Positions 9,188 through 18,182 of a stretch of 64,000 nt of DNA are shown piece after piece. The position numbers and the translations under genes are program-made. The stretch is taken from positions 124,001 to 188,000 of the forward strand of contig NZ_WMBB01000009.1 in the NCBI RefSeq assembly GCF_009708175.1, written 5' to 3'. Source of the DNA: Nocardia aurantiaca (GTDB lineage: Bacteria > Actinomycetota > Actinomycetes > Mycobacteriales > Mycobacteriaceae). The notes beneath the pieces were generated by a model, which was not told the DNA's origin, searched no databases, and was given only the letters and a program-made list of their open reading frames with translations. The first letter of the stretch is position 1. Every line of letters starts with the position of its first letter.

Positions 9188-9811
9188 ATGCCGGTCGTGC
9201 GGATCTGGAAGCGGGACGGCTCCGACGAGCCGCCCCGCAAGCCTGCCGCCACGACGGAAGCGCCTGCGGCGCGTGAGCGACCGCGGGCCGGTGCCGAGCA
9301 GAGAGCGGAGTCCGAGGAACCCATGGCAGAAACGGAACCAGACGTGGCCCCGAAGCCCGCCACCGGCGACGGCGAGTGGGATCTCGAGGTGCGGCCGCAC
9401 CGCGCCATCGTCACCGTGCGGATCGTGGCGGCGGTCCTGGCGGCCATCTTCATCTTCGGCGGCATAGTGCTGCGGCACGGCTCCACCGGCGTGAACTTCC
9501 GGGTCTCCGACCAGATCGGCCTGATGGTGTTCGGCCTGCTGCTGGCCGGTGGCGTCCTGACGCTCACCCGGCCGCGGGTACGGGTCGGCAAGCGCGGGGT
9601 GAGGGTGCGGAACATCGTGGGGGACAGCGAGTTCCAGTGGAAGGACATTCGCGGGATTTCCTTCCCGGACAAGAAGTCCTGGGCCCGGCTGGAACTGGTG
9701 CACGACGAATACGTGCCCATGATGGCCATCCGCTCCAATGACAAGATGCGCGCCGCCGAGGCCATGGACCGGTTCCGGGAACTCGGCGCGAAGTACAGTG
9801 CGCAGAACTAG
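9188..9811 (+). CDS. Membrane-anchored bacterial PH-domain protein
   Basis: 207 residues. A charged, Ala/Glu/Pro-rich N-terminal tail (about 1-65) precedes two membrane helices (VTVRIVAAVLAAIFIFGGIVL, IGLMVFGLLLAGGVLTL) and a cytoplasmic PH-like domain (PRVRVGKRGVRVRNIVG... FQWKDIRGISFP... WARLELVHDEYVPMMAI). This is the gene that follows ribH in mycobacteria (Rv1417-like). A role in riboflavin metabolism has not been shown. The start at 9188 is 2 bases after the ribH stop, so it is the last gene of the operon; ATG 9324 (MAETEPDV) would remove most of the tail. A strong terminator follows. Confidence 0.85.
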   Translation: MPVVRIWKRDGSDEPPRKPAATTEAPAARERPRAGAEQRAESEEPMAETEPDVAPKPATGDGEWDLEVRPHRAIVTVRIVAAVLAAIFIFGGIVLRHGSTGVNFRVSDQIGLMVFGLLLAGGVLTLTRPRVRVGKRGVRVRNIVGDSEFQWKDIRGISFPDKKSWARLELVHDEYVPMMAIRSNDKMRAAEAMDRFRELGAKYSAQN

Positions 9812-9844
9812 GGCTGAGCAACCGGATCCGACAGCGCGATCGCG

Positions 9845-9881
9845 AAGGGCCCGCCATCCGCCTACCGGATGGCGGGCCCTT
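9845..9881 (+). terminator. Bidirectional intrinsic terminator
   Basis: A perfect 16-bp stem (9845-9860 with 9866-9881) has a 5-base loop, with AAGGGCCC on one end and GGGCCCTTT on the other. It sits between the convergent riboflavin operon and ggt. Confidence 0.9.
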
Positions 9882-9895
9882 TCACGGCGGAGTGG

Positions 9896-11851
9896 CTAGC
9901 GCGGGCCGCCCAGCACCGCACCCTCCCGACGCGGGTCCGCGCCGCCGATCCAGCCGTTGCCGTCACGGACCAGCGCCGACAGGCCACTGGACTGCGGGGC
10001 GACCGAGACCTGGTCGCCGTACTGCCGCAACTTCTGAACCAGCGGATCGTGGTCGCCATTGTCGGCGGCATTCACCGCGGGATGCTCACCGCCCACATAC
10101 GTGGTGGGGGAGTTGGCCGCGCCGAAGTCGATCATCGACACCGCCTGCTGCGGGTTCATGCCCCAATCCAGCATGCCAACCAGGGTTTTCACCACGAACT
10201 GGATGATGACCGCCCCGCCGGGCGAGCCGGTGACGTAGCTGAGCCCGCCGCGGGTGCCGTCCGGATTGCGGTCGAACACCAGCGTCGGGGCCATGGAGCT
10301 GCGCGGCCGCTTGCCGGGATCGAGCCGGTTGGCGACGGGGGTGCCGTCCTTGTCCACCGGTTCGGCCGAGAAGTCGGTGAGCTGGTTGTTGAGAATGAAT
10401 CCGTCCACGAAATGGAATGACCCGAACGCGGATTCGACCGTCGTCGTCATGGACGCCGCATTGCCGTACTTGTCGACGATGGAGATGTGACTGGTGCCGT
10501 GCTCGGGCTGCTGCGGGCCGTCGCCGACCGGCACCGGGCCGAAGTCACCGGGCTTGGCGGTGCCCAGGCTCTTGGTCGGATCGATGAGCGCCGCGCGCTG
10601 TTTCAGATAGTTCGGGTCCAGCAGGGCCTGCGGCGAATTGCCCGGCAGCGGAACGAAATCCGAGTCCGCGATGTATTTGTCACGGTCGGCGTAGGCCAGG
10701 CGCTCGGCCTCGGCGATCAGGTGCACGGCCTCCGCGGTCGGCTTGCCGCCGTCGCGGGCGGTATCGCTGTCACCACCGAGGTCGGTCGGCTTCATCGACG
10801 CCAGATCGAAGTTGGACAGGATGCCCAGCGCGGCCTCCACCGTGATGCCGCCCGAGGATGGGTTGGGCATGCCGCAGATCTCGTGGGCGCGATACGGCGA
10901 GCACACCGCGGTACGCTTCTTCGCCTGGTAGGACTGCAAATCCGCCAGGGACAGCAGGCCCGGGGTGCGCCCGCCGGAGGTAGTGGCGGCGGTGTCCACG
11001 ATGTCGGCGGCGATGGCCCCGGTGTAGAAGGCGTTCGCGCCGTCGGAGGCGATGGCCGAGAGCGTCTTGGCGAAGGCCGGATTGGTGAGCGTGGTGCCGG
11101 ACGGCTTCGGGCTGCCGTCGGGCTGCAGGAAATACGCTCTGGCGTTGGCGTCGCGCGCGAGATCGGTCTTGGAGTCCGAGATCTGGCCGGCCATGCGCGG
11201 TGAGATCTCGAAGCCCTGATCCGCCAGGTTGATCGCCGGCGCGAACAGGTCCTTCCAGGCCTGTTTGCCGTGCTCGTTGTGGGCCAGTTCCAGCATCCGC
11301 AGCACGCCCGGCGTGCCTATGGAGCGGCCGCTGGCGCGCGCATTCGGCTGCGGCACAGTGTGATCGGCGGCGCTGATGTAGCGCAGGTAGTCCTCGGTAG
11401 CGGCCGCCGGGGCGGTCTCGCGGCCGTCGTAGGCGTCCACGGTCTTGCCCGCGGCGTCGTAGTACATCAGGAACGCGCCGCCGCCGATGCCGGTGGCCTG
11501 CGGCTCCACCAGGTTCAGCACGGTCTGCGCGACGATGAGCGCGTCCGCGGCGGTGCCGCCGTCGCGCAGTACCCGGCAAGCCGCCTCGGTGGCAACGGGA
11601 TTGGCGGTGGAGACGGCGAAGTCACCAGTGCGCACGGCCGTCATGCCGGTGCGGTAGCCGGTGGCGACCTCGGGGTGGAGGGCGAGATTGGTGCTGCTGG
11701 GCTCGGCGGGCACTCCGGAGGTGACCGGAGTTCCGTTGGGGGACACAGTGCACGACGCGCTCTGGTTCGTCGATGACGAACAGGCGGTGAGCAATCCGAC
11801 CAGCAGCAGCAGGGCGGCAGCGCCGCTCCCGATTCGTCGCAAGCGCCTCAT
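9896..11851 (-). CDS. ggt: Gamma-glutamyltransferase, lipoprotein form
   Basis: 651 residues from ATG 11851. It cleaves or transfers the gamma-glutamyl group of glutathione-type peptides outside the membrane. A lipoprotein signal peptide (MRRLRRIGSGAAALLLLVGLLTAC) has a lipobox cysteine, so the enzyme should be membrane-anchored. The N-terminal subunit carries GGTAADA, GIGGGAFLMYYD and DGRETAP. The small subunit begins at the conserved nucleophile Thr in the segment EHGTSHISIVDKYGNAASMTTT, where autoprocessing occurs; SSMAPTLVFD and TGSPGGAVIIQ follow. The start is supported by a -10 hexamer six bases upstream. The gene ends against the riboflavin operon terminator. Confidence 0.95.
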   Translation of the reverse strand: MRRLRRIGSGAAALLLLVGLLTACSSSTNQSASCTVSPNGTPVTSGVPAEPSSTNLALHPEVATGYRTGMTAVRTGDFAVSTANPVATEAACRVLRDGGTAADALIVAQTVLNLVEPQATGIGGGAFLMYYDAAGKTVDAYDGRETAPAAATEDYLRYISAADHTVPQPNARASGRSIGTPGVLRMLELAHNEHGKQAWKDLFAPAINLADQGFEISPRMAGQISDSKTDLARDANARAYFLQPDGSPKPSGTTLTNPAFAKTLSAIASDGANAFYTGAIAADIVDTAATTSGGRTPGLLSLADLQSYQAKKRTAVCSPYRAHEICGMPNPSSGGITVEAALGILSNFDLASMKPTDLGGDSDTARDGGKPTAEAVHLIAEAERLAYADRDKYIADSDFVPLPGNSPQALLDPNYLKQRAALIDPTKSLGTAKPGDFGPVPVGDGPQQPEHGTSHISIVDKYGNAASMTTTVESAFGSFHFVDGFILNNQLTDFSAEPVDKDGTPVANRLDPGKRPRSSMAPTLVFDRNPDGTRGGLSYVTGSPGGAVIIQFVVKTLVGMLDWGMNPQQAVSMIDFGAANSPTTYVGGEHPAVNAADNGDHDPLVQKLRQYGDQVSVAPQSSGLSALVRDGNGWIGGADPRREGAVLGGPR

Positions 11852-11857
11852 TACCGG

Positions 11858-11863
11858 ACTGTA
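11858..11863 (-). promoter_or_regulatory. -10 element of a leaderless ggt promoter
   Basis: On the minus strand TACAGT is followed by 6 bases and then ATG 11851, the codon that begins the lipoprotein signal peptide. This fits TANNNT with transcription starting at the ATG. Confidence 0.5.
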
Positions 11864-12113
11864 GCGCCGTGGGCTCGCGCGGGCGGGGCTTTGGCGGGGC
11901 CCGATCGGTGGGTTGCCAGGATGACTCACCATCAGAGGTCATGTATGGACGAGTGGCGATTTCATGGCAATCTCCGGTGAATCTCTTGATAGGTCACTTG
12001 AACAGCTGAATTCGCGACAGGTGGCACAGATCGGAGCGCCGATGCGGTTCTCGGCAAACAACAAGGTACCCTCGGGCTGCCTCACTTCACGAATGCGGAG
12101 GGTCAACCGGCGA

Positions 12114-13583
12114 ATGACCGAGATCCGGACCACTGCCACCAGCCTCAACGCCGAGGACAGCGGCTATCACAAAGCGCTCAAACCTCGGCAGCTGCAAATG
12201 ATCGCCATCGGCGGTGCCATCGGCACCGGCCTGTTCCTGGGCGCCGGCGGCCGGCTGCACAGTGCCGGCCCCTCGCTGTTCCTGGTGTACCTGATCTGCG
12301 GCACCTTCGTCTTCTTCATCCTGCGCGCGCTCGGCGAACTGGTCGTGCACCGCCCCTCCTCGGGTTCGTTCGTCTCCTACGCCCGCGAATTCTTCGGGGA
12401 GAAGGCCGCATTCGTGGCCGGCTGGATGTACTTCCTGAACTGGTCCATGACAGGCATCGTCGATACCACCGCGATCGCCACCTATCTGCACTACTGGGGA
12501 CCCTTCCAGCCCATCGCGCAATGGATTCTGGCACTGGGCGCGCTGATCATCGTGCTGAGCATCAACCTGGTCTCGGTGAAATGGTTCGGCGAGATGGAAT
12601 TCTGGGCCGCCATGATCAAGGTGCTGGCCCTGGTCACCTTCCTGATCGTCGGCACCGTCTTCCTGGCCGGGCGTTTCGACGTCGACGGCCAGAGCGCCGG
12701 CCTGCGCATGGTCTCCGACGCCGGCGGCTGGTTCCCGACCGGCGCGCTGCCGCTGGTCACCGTCACCTCGGGCGTGGTGTTCGCCTACGCGGCCGTGGAA
12801 ATGGTCGGCATCGCCGCGGGCGAGACCGAGAATCCGGCGCGGATCATGCCGCGCGCCATCAATTCCGTGATCATGCGAATCGCGCTGTTCTATTGCGGCT
12901 CGGTGATTCTGCTGGCGCTGCTGCTGCCGTATACCGAATACAGGGGCGGCGAGAGCCCTTTTGTCACCTTCTTCGCCAAACTCGGTGTCGCGCACATGGG
13001 CTCGATCATGAACTTCGTGGTACTCACCGCGGCGCTGTCGAGTTTGAATGCCGGACTGTATTCGACCGGCCGCATTCTGCGTTCGATGGCGATGAGCGGC
13101 AGCGCGCCGAGCTTCACCTCGCGCATGTCGAGTGCCGGTGTGCCCTACGGCGGCATTCTGCTCACCGCCCTCATCGCGCTGTTCGGCATCTGGCTGAATT
13201 ACATTGTGCCGTCCCGGGCGTTCGAAATCGTGCTGAACGTCGCCTCGCTCGGCATTCTGGCGTCCTGGGCCACCATCGTGCTGTGCCAGTTGAAGCTGTT
13301 CCACCTGTGGAGAAAGGGTCGGGCGGAGCGTCCGGCGTTCCGGATGTTCGGCGCGCCCTACACCGGCATCGCGACGTTGGTATTCCTTTTCGCGGTGCTG
13401 GTGCTCATGGCTTTTGACCGTCCGGTCGGTACTTGGACTGTCGCCAGCCTGGTGATCATCGTGCCCGCGCTGGCGATCGGCTGGAAGGTCGCCAGTCCGC
13501 GGGTGCTGGCCATCGCCGAGATCCGCAAGGGCTACACCGGCGAGTTCTCGGAGATTCCACCCATCCCGATGGACGACAAGTAG
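12114..13583 (+). CDS. ansP: Amino acid permease, L-asparagine permease AnsP type
   Basis: 489 residues with about 12 membrane helices, APC superfamily. It starts MTEIRTTATSLNAEDSGYHKALKPRQLQMIAIGGAIGTGLFLGAGGRL. The GAIGTGLFLG helix-1 motif is the amino acid binding site. The segments SFVSYAREFFGEKAAFVAGWMYFLNW, MPRAINSVIMRIALFY and LSSLNAGLYSTGRILRSMAMSGSAP follow mycobacterial AnsP closely, hence the asparagine assignment; other amino acids are possible. The ATG at 12114 has GGAGGG ten bases before it. It is monocistronic, divergent from ggt and followed by a terminator. Confidence 0.9.
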   Translation: MTEIRTTATSLNAEDSGYHKALKPRQLQMIAIGGAIGTGLFLGAGGRLHSAGPSLFLVYLICGTFVFFILRALGELVVHRPSSGSFVSYAREFFGEKAAFVAGWMYFLNWSMTGIVDTTAIATYLHYWGPFQPIAQWILALGALIIVLSINLVSVKWFGEMEFWAAMIKVLALVTFLIVGTVFLAGRFDVDGQSAGLRMVSDAGGWFPTGALPLVTVTSGVVFAYAAVEMVGIAAGETENPARIMPRAINSVIMRIALFYCGSVILLALLLPYTEYRGGESPFVTFFAKLGVAHMGSIMNFVVLTAALSSLNAGLYSTGRILRSMAMSGSAPSFTSRMSSAGVPYGGILLTALIALFGIWLNYIVPSRAFEIVLNVASLGILASWATIVLCQLKLFHLWRKGRAERPAFRMFGAPYTGIATLVFLFAVLVLMAFDRPVGTWTVASLVIIVPALAIGWKVASPRVLAIAEIRKGYTGEFSEIPPIPMDDK

Positions 13584-13633
13584 TTTCCAGCTTTCGGTGT
13601 ACACTGGAAATCTCCTCTGGACCTGGTCTTTTC

Positions 13634-13665
13634 AACGGCCGCACGCGAAATCGCGTGCGGCCGTT
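13634..13665 (+). terminator. Intrinsic terminator after ansP
   Basis: A perfect 14-bp stem AACGGCCGCACGCG / CGCGTGCGGCCGTT has a 4-base loop. A weaker hairpin (TTTCCAG...CTGGAAA, about 13584-13610) precedes it directly after the ansP stop. Confidence 0.85.
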
Positions 13666-13792
13666 ATGTGTTCGAGATCACTGTGCCGGTCGCCGGCTAT
13701 CGGCTGTGGCCATGGTCATAACTTGGTTAACCGGATTGTCCGGAATCCGAACATTTGGTTAGCGTCAGGTTCAGCGCGTTCGCAGGGGGCGC

Positions 13793-14353
13793 GTGACCAG
13801 GGGTTACTCGATGAGGAGTGCTGTGAGTTCGCAAACGGCCGTTGCCGGCGAGGTGGATATGACACCCGTCGCCGCGGAGAACGGCGGTCCAGCCACATTT
13901 TTCGAGCGGGTGCTCGACGGGGTGCGGGGGTTGCGCCGTGATGGTTCCGAGATCGACGTGCCCGCCAAGGTCCGGGAAACGCGATACGCCGCGCTCGGCG
14001 CGATGGGACTGGCGATGCTGCACAGCCTGCTGTCCATCACCGGCGGTCTGCCCTGTGTGATCGGCAGCGTCGGTCATTTCTTCGCCGCGTGGGTGACCGG
14101 CGGGGTGGCACTGCTGTTCGGGCTGCGTTCGCGCTGGATCTGGGTGACCTCGCTGGGATTGGCCAGCCTGCAGGCGTTCCTGGGCATCTTCACCCTGGTG
14201 GCGGCCGACATGCCGACGGGAGTAGGGCCGTTCACCGTGCTCTTCGGCGTGATGGTGTCCGGGGTGGTGCTCGCGCTGCTGCTCCGCCGCGACTGCTACC
14301 GATGGTTCACTCCCGCCTCTCCGGAACTTCAGCGGGCGGCCGGGTGCCGCTGA
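13793..14353 (+). CDS. Four-helix membrane protein of unknown function
   Basis: 186 residues. A soluble N-terminal segment (about 1-65) is followed by four hydrophobic helices: YAALGAMGLAMLHSLLSITGG, GHFFAAWVTGGVALLFGL, WIWVTSLGLASLQAFLGIFTLV and VGPFTVLFGVMVSGVVLALLL. No family is recognised. GTG 13793 has GCAGGGGG upstream; ATG 13811 is an alternative. Just upstream, TTGGTTAAC and TTGGTTAGC (about 13725-13760) form a near direct repeat around the likely promoter. The gene converges on the FAD dehydrogenase gene. Confidence 0.8.
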   Translation: MTRGYSMRSAVSSQTAVAGEVDMTPVAAENGGPATFFERVLDGVRGLRRDGSEIDVPAKVRETRYAALGAMGLAMLHSLLSITGGLPCVIGSVGHFFAAWVTGGVALLFGLRSRWIWVTSLGLASLQAFLGIFTLVAADMPTGVGPFTVLFGVMVSGVVLALLLRRDCYRWFTPASPELQRAAGCR

Positions 14354-14483
14354 CCGCTCCGCACCCGTGGCGGCGGTCGGGCGCCGAACCGATTCAGGCG
14401 GTACCCGGCGAGTTACCCCGATGGGCGCGAAATCAGTTGTCGCCCACCGCCCGGACGTTGTCCTGGCGGTGGGGTCGGATCTT

Positions 14484-16154
14484 CTACGCCAGGTTACGGC
14501 TCAGCGCCCGGCCGGCGGCGCGGCCGGAGAAGATGCAGCCGCCCAGGAAGGTGCCCTCCAGCGCGTTGTAGCCGTGCACGCCACCGCCGCCGAAACCGGC
14601 GACCTCACCCGCGGCGTACAGACCCGGGAAGGGGGTGCCGTCGGGGCGGATGACCTGGGAGTCCAGGTTGGTCTGCAAGCCGCCCAATGTCTTCCGGGTC
14701 AGGATGTTGAGCCGAACGCCGATGAGCGGACCGTGCGCGGGGTCGAGGATCTTGTGCGGGGTCGCGACCCGGCCCAGCTTGTCGCCCAGGTAGCGGCGGG
14801 CATTGTTGACGGCCATGAGCTGGGCGTCCTTGCTGAACTTGTGCTCGACGTCCCGGTCGCGGGCCACGATCTGGCGTTCGATGTCGGCGAGGTCCAGGTG
14901 CGGGCCGCGTGAGATCTTGTTCATGCCCGCGATGAGCTCGGCCAGGGTATCGGCGACGACGAAGTCCACGCCGTGCTGCTTGAACGCCTCCACCGGCGCG
15001 GGCGCGCCCTTGGCCACCCGGCTCTTGAGGGTGAGCTTGAGGTCCTTGCCGGTGATATCGGGATTCTGTTCCGAGCCCGAGAGCGCGAACTCCTTCTCGA
15101 TGATCGACTGGGTGAGGATGAACCAGGAGTAGTCGTAGCCGGTCGACAGGATTTGCTTCATGGTGGCGTTGGTGTCGAAACCCGGGAAAGCCGGTGCCGT
15201 CATGCGCTTTCCATGGGCGTCGAACCACAGCGACGACGGGCCTGGAATGATGCGGATGGCGTGATCGGGCCACACCGGATCCCAGTCGTGGATGCCCTCG
15301 GTGTAGTGCCACATGCGATCGCGGTTCACGATGCGCCCGCCCGCGGCCTCGGTGATGCCGAGCATGCGGCCGTCCACATAGGCGGGCACGCCCGCGATCA
15401 TGTGCTCCGGACACGGCCCGAGCCGGTCCACGGGCCAATTGCGGCGCACGAGTTCGTGATTGTGCCCGATGCCGCCGGAGGAGACGATCACCGCCTTGGC
15501 GCGCAGTTCGAACTCGCCCTCGATATTCCGTGACGACGCGACGCCGCGGGCCTCGGTGGAGGGCTCCAACACGCTCCCGCGCACGCCGGTCACCGCGTCG
15601 TCCTCCACGATCAGTTCATCGACGCGATGCCGGAAGGCGAAGCCGACCTGCCCGCGCTTCTCGGCCTCCAGCACGGGTTCGAGGAACACCCGCACCACCT
15701 CTGGTCCGGTGCCCCAGGTGATGTGGAAGCGCGGCACCGAATTGCCGTGTCCGTCGGCGGCTACGCCGCCGCGCTCGGCCCAGCCGACGAGCGGGGTCAC
15801 CCGCAGCCCGAGGTCGTAGAGGTATTGCCGCTTCTCGGTGGCCGCGAATTCCACGTACGCGCGCGCCCATTGCCGGGCCCAGTGGTCCTCGTCCTCGCGG
15901 TCGAAGCCGGCCGAGCCGAACCAGTCCTGCATGGCGAGCTCGAGGCTGTCCTTGACGCCGAGCCGCCGCTGTTCGGGACTGTCCACGAAGAACAGTCCGC
16001 CCAGCGACCAGAACGCCTGACCGCCCAGGTTGGCGCGGTTCTCCTGGTCCAGCACGAGTACGCGGCGACCGGCCTTGACCAGCTCGTGTGTGGCGACGAG
16101 ACCGGCCAGACCGGCCCCGACCACGATGACATCCGGGTTCTCGATCATGCCCAT
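14484..16154 (-). CDS. FAD-binding dehydrogenase, Rv0785-like (3-oxosteroid dehydrogenase/fumarate reductase fold)
   Basis: 556 residues starting MGMIENPDVIVVGAGLAGLVATHELV, with the dinucleotide-binding GAGLAG near residue 13 and the following acidic strand end (VLDQENRANLGGQAFWSLGG). Other landmarks are VVSSGGIGHNHELV, RMWHYTEGI, IIPGPSSLWFDAHGKR, and the FAD-closing C-terminus LYAAGEVAGFGGGGVHGYNALEGTFLGGCIFSGRAAGR. The sequence tracks M. tuberculosis Rv0785 over its whole length; that protein's substrate is not established. ATG 16154 and 16148 are both possible. Upstream lies a pair of identical palindromes that probably bind a repressor controlling this gene and the divergent AlkX gene. 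A role in steroid or other ring oxidation is inferred from the family only. Confidence 0.88.
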   Translation of the reverse strand: MGMIENPDVIVVGAGLAGLVATHELVKAGRRVLVLDQENRANLGGQAFWSLGGLFFVDSPEQRRLGVKDSLELAMQDWFGSAGFDREDEDHWARQWARAYVEFAATEKRQYLYDLGLRVTPLVGWAERGGVAADGHGNSVPRFHITWGTGPEVVRVFLEPVLEAEKRGQVGFAFRHRVDELIVEDDAVTGVRGSVLEPSTEARGVASSRNIEGEFELRAKAVIVSSGGIGHNHELVRRNWPVDRLGPCPEHMIAGVPAYVDGRMLGITEAAGGRIVNRDRMWHYTEGIHDWDPVWPDHAIRIIPGPSSLWFDAHGKRMTAPAFPGFDTNATMKQILSTGYDYSWFILTQSIIEKEFALSGSEQNPDITGKDLKLTLKSRVAKGAPAPVEAFKQHGVDFVVADTLAELIAGMNKISRGPHLDLADIERQIVARDRDVEHKFSKDAQLMAVNNARRYLGDKLGRVATPHKILDPAHGPLIGVRLNILTRKTLGGLQTNLDSQVIRPDGTPFPGLYAAGEVAGFGGGGVHGYNALEGTFLGGCIFSGRAAGRALSRNLA

Positions 16155-16170
16155 TTCCTTGGTGTCGAAG

Positions 16171-16192
16171 TTCGATACACGAATGTATCGAA
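16171..16192. promoter_or_regulatory. Palindromic operator 1 (CGATACA-type)
   Basis: TTCGATACA-N4-TGTATCGAA is a perfect 9+4+9 palindrome, 16 bases upstream of the FAD dehydrogenase start. Size and symmetry suit a TetR-family repressor. Confidence 0.75.
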
Positions 16193-16214
16193 CGAGGTCG
16201 CTGCTGTACAGACA

Positions 16215-16236
16215 TCCGATACAACGGTGTATCGAA
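16215..16236. promoter_or_regulatory. Palindromic operator 2 (CGATACA-type)
   Basis: CGATACA-N4-TGTATCG repeats the core of operator 1, with one mismatch in the outer flank. The two centres are 44 bp apart, about four helical turns. It lies 35 bases before the AlkX start. Confidence 0.75.
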
Positions 16237-16270
16237 TGAGGTTGTCGGTGGGACATGGCATGGTTCGAGT

Positions 16271-17506
16271 GTGCCGACTTCCTCGACCGGATCCATGCCA
16301 CTCGCGACGGCGCGCCGCACCGCGCTCGCGGCGCAGGGGTTCGCCGCGGCCCGTCCGAGCGCGACACCCACGCGGCGCACGGTCATGAAGGTGCTCGACA
16401 GTACGCGGCTGTTGCAACTGGACTCGGTGTCGGCGGTGGTGCGCGCGCACTACGCGCCCGTGTTCAGCCGGATCGGGGCCTACGACCGGACGCTGCTGGA
16501 CGAGGCGGCGTGGGGGCATACCGGGCGGCGGCCGCGGCAGCTCATCGAGTACTGGGCGCACGAGGCGGCGCTGATTCCGGTCGCGGACTGGTCGCTCATG
16601 CGGTGGCGCATGGTGGAGTACCGGCACGGACGTTGGAAGGGTATGCGGCAGGTGCTGGAACGCAATCCGGCGCTGGCCGACGATGTGCTCGGCGTGGTCA
16701 AGGAGTTCGGGGCCAGCACGGCGGGGGAGATCGAGCGGCACCTGGAGCTGGATCGGCCACGGGCCAAGGACAATTGGGGCTGGAACTACAGCGACACCAA
16801 GGTGGTGTGCGAGGCGCTCTTCGCGGCGGGGGAACTGACGGCGCCGAAACGGGTCGGCTTCCAACGTCATTACGACTTGGCCGCGAATGTCCTTCCGGCC
16901 GAGGTGCTCTCGCGCGAACCCGACGAGGCCGACGCGGTCCGGGAGCTGGTGCGGCGGGCGGCGCGGGCGCACGGCATCGGCACCGAGACCGATCTGCGGG
17001 ACTACTACCGGTTGAATCGCCGCCAAACCGAGCCCGCCATCGCGGAACTCCTCGAGGCGGGGGAGTTGGAGCGGGTGACCGTCGAAGGCTGGGACAAACC
17101 CGCCTACCTGCACGCGGAGGCGCGCACCCCGCGCCGGGTGACGGGAGCGGCACTGCTGTGCCCGTTCGATCCGCTCATCTTCTTCCGCGCCCGCACCGAG
17201 CGACTCTTCGACTTCCACTACCGAATCGAGATCTACACACCGGAACACAAACGCGTGCACGGGTATTACGTCTTCCCATTCCTACTCGACGGTGACCTGG
17301 TGGCCCGAGCGGACCTGCGCGCCGAGCGGGCGACCGGACGCCTGTTGGTGCCGGGCGCGTTCGCCGAGCCGGGCCACGACACGGTGCGGGTTGCGGGCGC
17401 GCTGGCCGGCGCGCTGCGGGAGATGGCCGACTGGCTGGAACTGGACACCGTGGAGGTGGGCGAAAAGGGCGATCTCGCACCGGAATTGCGGCGCGAGATC
17501 GCCTAG
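16271..17506 (+). CDS. DNA glycosylase, AlkX/YcaQ-type (HTH_42 family)
   Basis: 411 residues of the winged-helix family related to E. coli YcaQ and Streptomyces AlkZ, which remove alkylated bases and unhook interstrand crosslinks. The catalytic motif is Q-phi-D, seen as Q49-L50-D51 in LLQLDSVSAVVRAH. QxD marks the YcaQ/AlkX branch, while AlkZ self-resistance enzymes have QxQ. Further conserved parts are YWAHEAALIP, WNYSDTKVVCEALFAAGEL, LCPFDPLIFFRARTERLFDFHYRIEIYTP and GYYVFPFLLDGDLVARADLR. GTG 16271 is used; ATG 16295 (MPLATARRTALAAQGF) would start right at the conserved region. It shares the operator region with the divergent FAD dehydrogenase. No antibiotic cluster is nearby. Confidence 0.85.
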   Translation: MPTSSTGSMPLATARRTALAAQGFAAARPSATPTRRTVMKVLDSTRLLQLDSVSAVVRAHYAPVFSRIGAYDRTLLDEAAWGHTGRRPRQLIEYWAHEAALIPVADWSLMRWRMVEYRHGRWKGMRQVLERNPALADDVLGVVKEFGASTAGEIERHLELDRPRAKDNWGWNYSDTKVVCEALFAAGELTAPKRVGFQRHYDLAANVLPAEVLSREPDEADAVRELVRRAARAHGIGTETDLRDYYRLNRRQTEPAIAELLEAGELERVTVEGWDKPAYLHAEARTPRRVTGAALLCPFDPLIFFRARTERLFDFHYRIEIYTPEHKRVHGYYVFPFLLDGDLVARADLRAERATGRLLVPGAFAEPGHDTVRVAGALAGALREMADWLELDTVEVGEKGDLAPELRREIA

Positions 17507-17543
17507 TTCCGCGCCGAGCGGATCAGCGCATCGAAGCTACGGG

Positions 17544-17891
17544 TCAGAACGGCCCGTCGGTCCAGGCATTGAGCACGATGCCGTTCTTGCCGTCACCCTT
17601 GCACTCGATGGTCATCGGGATGAGCGGTCGCGGCGAGTCGCCCACGATATAGGTGGGCGCCTGGTAGCCGCTGCCCACCTGCCGGGCGCCCAGGCATTGC
17701 ACCACCGCGGCGTACCAGGTGTCGGCGGGACAAGTGAAGGTGGCGGTGTCGAGCGTCCGATCGATGCGGCAGGCCGCGTCCGCGCCGGCGGCCGGGGCCG
17801 TCACCGCGATCAGACCGGCCGCGCCGACGCCGAGTGCGGAACCGATCGCGAGTGACCGGCGGCGCAGGTGGAGATGGTGATGGTTCGTCAT
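17544..17891 (-). CDS. Small secreted protein
   Basis: 115 residues with a Sec signal peptide: a His/Arg-rich start (MTNHHHLHLRRRS), a hydrophobic core (LAIGSALGVGAAGLIAVTA) and cleavage after the AGADA segment. The mature part has four Cys (CRIDRTLDTATFTCPADTW... VVQCLGA... IECKGDG), probably two disulfides. No family is recognised; similar short exported proteins are common in Nocardia. ATG 17891 is preceded by GAGGGAG. The gene converges on the AlkX gene with 37 bases between the stops. Confidence 0.8.
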   Translation of the reverse strand: MTNHHHLHLRRRSLAIGSALGVGAAGLIAVTAPAAGADAACRIDRTLDTATFTCPADTWYAAVVQCLGARQVGSGYQAPTYIVGDSPRPLIPMTIECKGDGKNGIVLNAWTDGPF

Positions 17892-18182
17892 CGAACAAAC
17901 TCCCTCGTATACGGACAGATCAAGCAGAACAGTTCGTCCCATACTGACCGCGAGACCCGCTCGACAGCCGAAACTCGCGGAGATCGGTGTTGCGGCGTGG
18001 CGCGTCGTCCGGGACAGGGCGGGCGGCGCAATGGTGCACGCGATGCGTGGTCGCATAGGAGGCGACCACGCGCGCACTGCGGTTCCGGGCCTGCTCTTCC
18101 GCCGGTCCCGTGCTGAGCGACCACCCTCTCCTGCCGCGAATTCGCCAGGGCCGCAGCGCAGATCAGCATCGGCGGCGCGTGC
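17892..18182. other. Intergenic region, no gene seen
   Basis: This stretch lies between the secreted-protein gene and a small minus-strand reading frame. Open frames here have no family signature and no ribosome binding site. It presumably holds the promoter of the secreted-protein gene. Confidence 0.4.
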
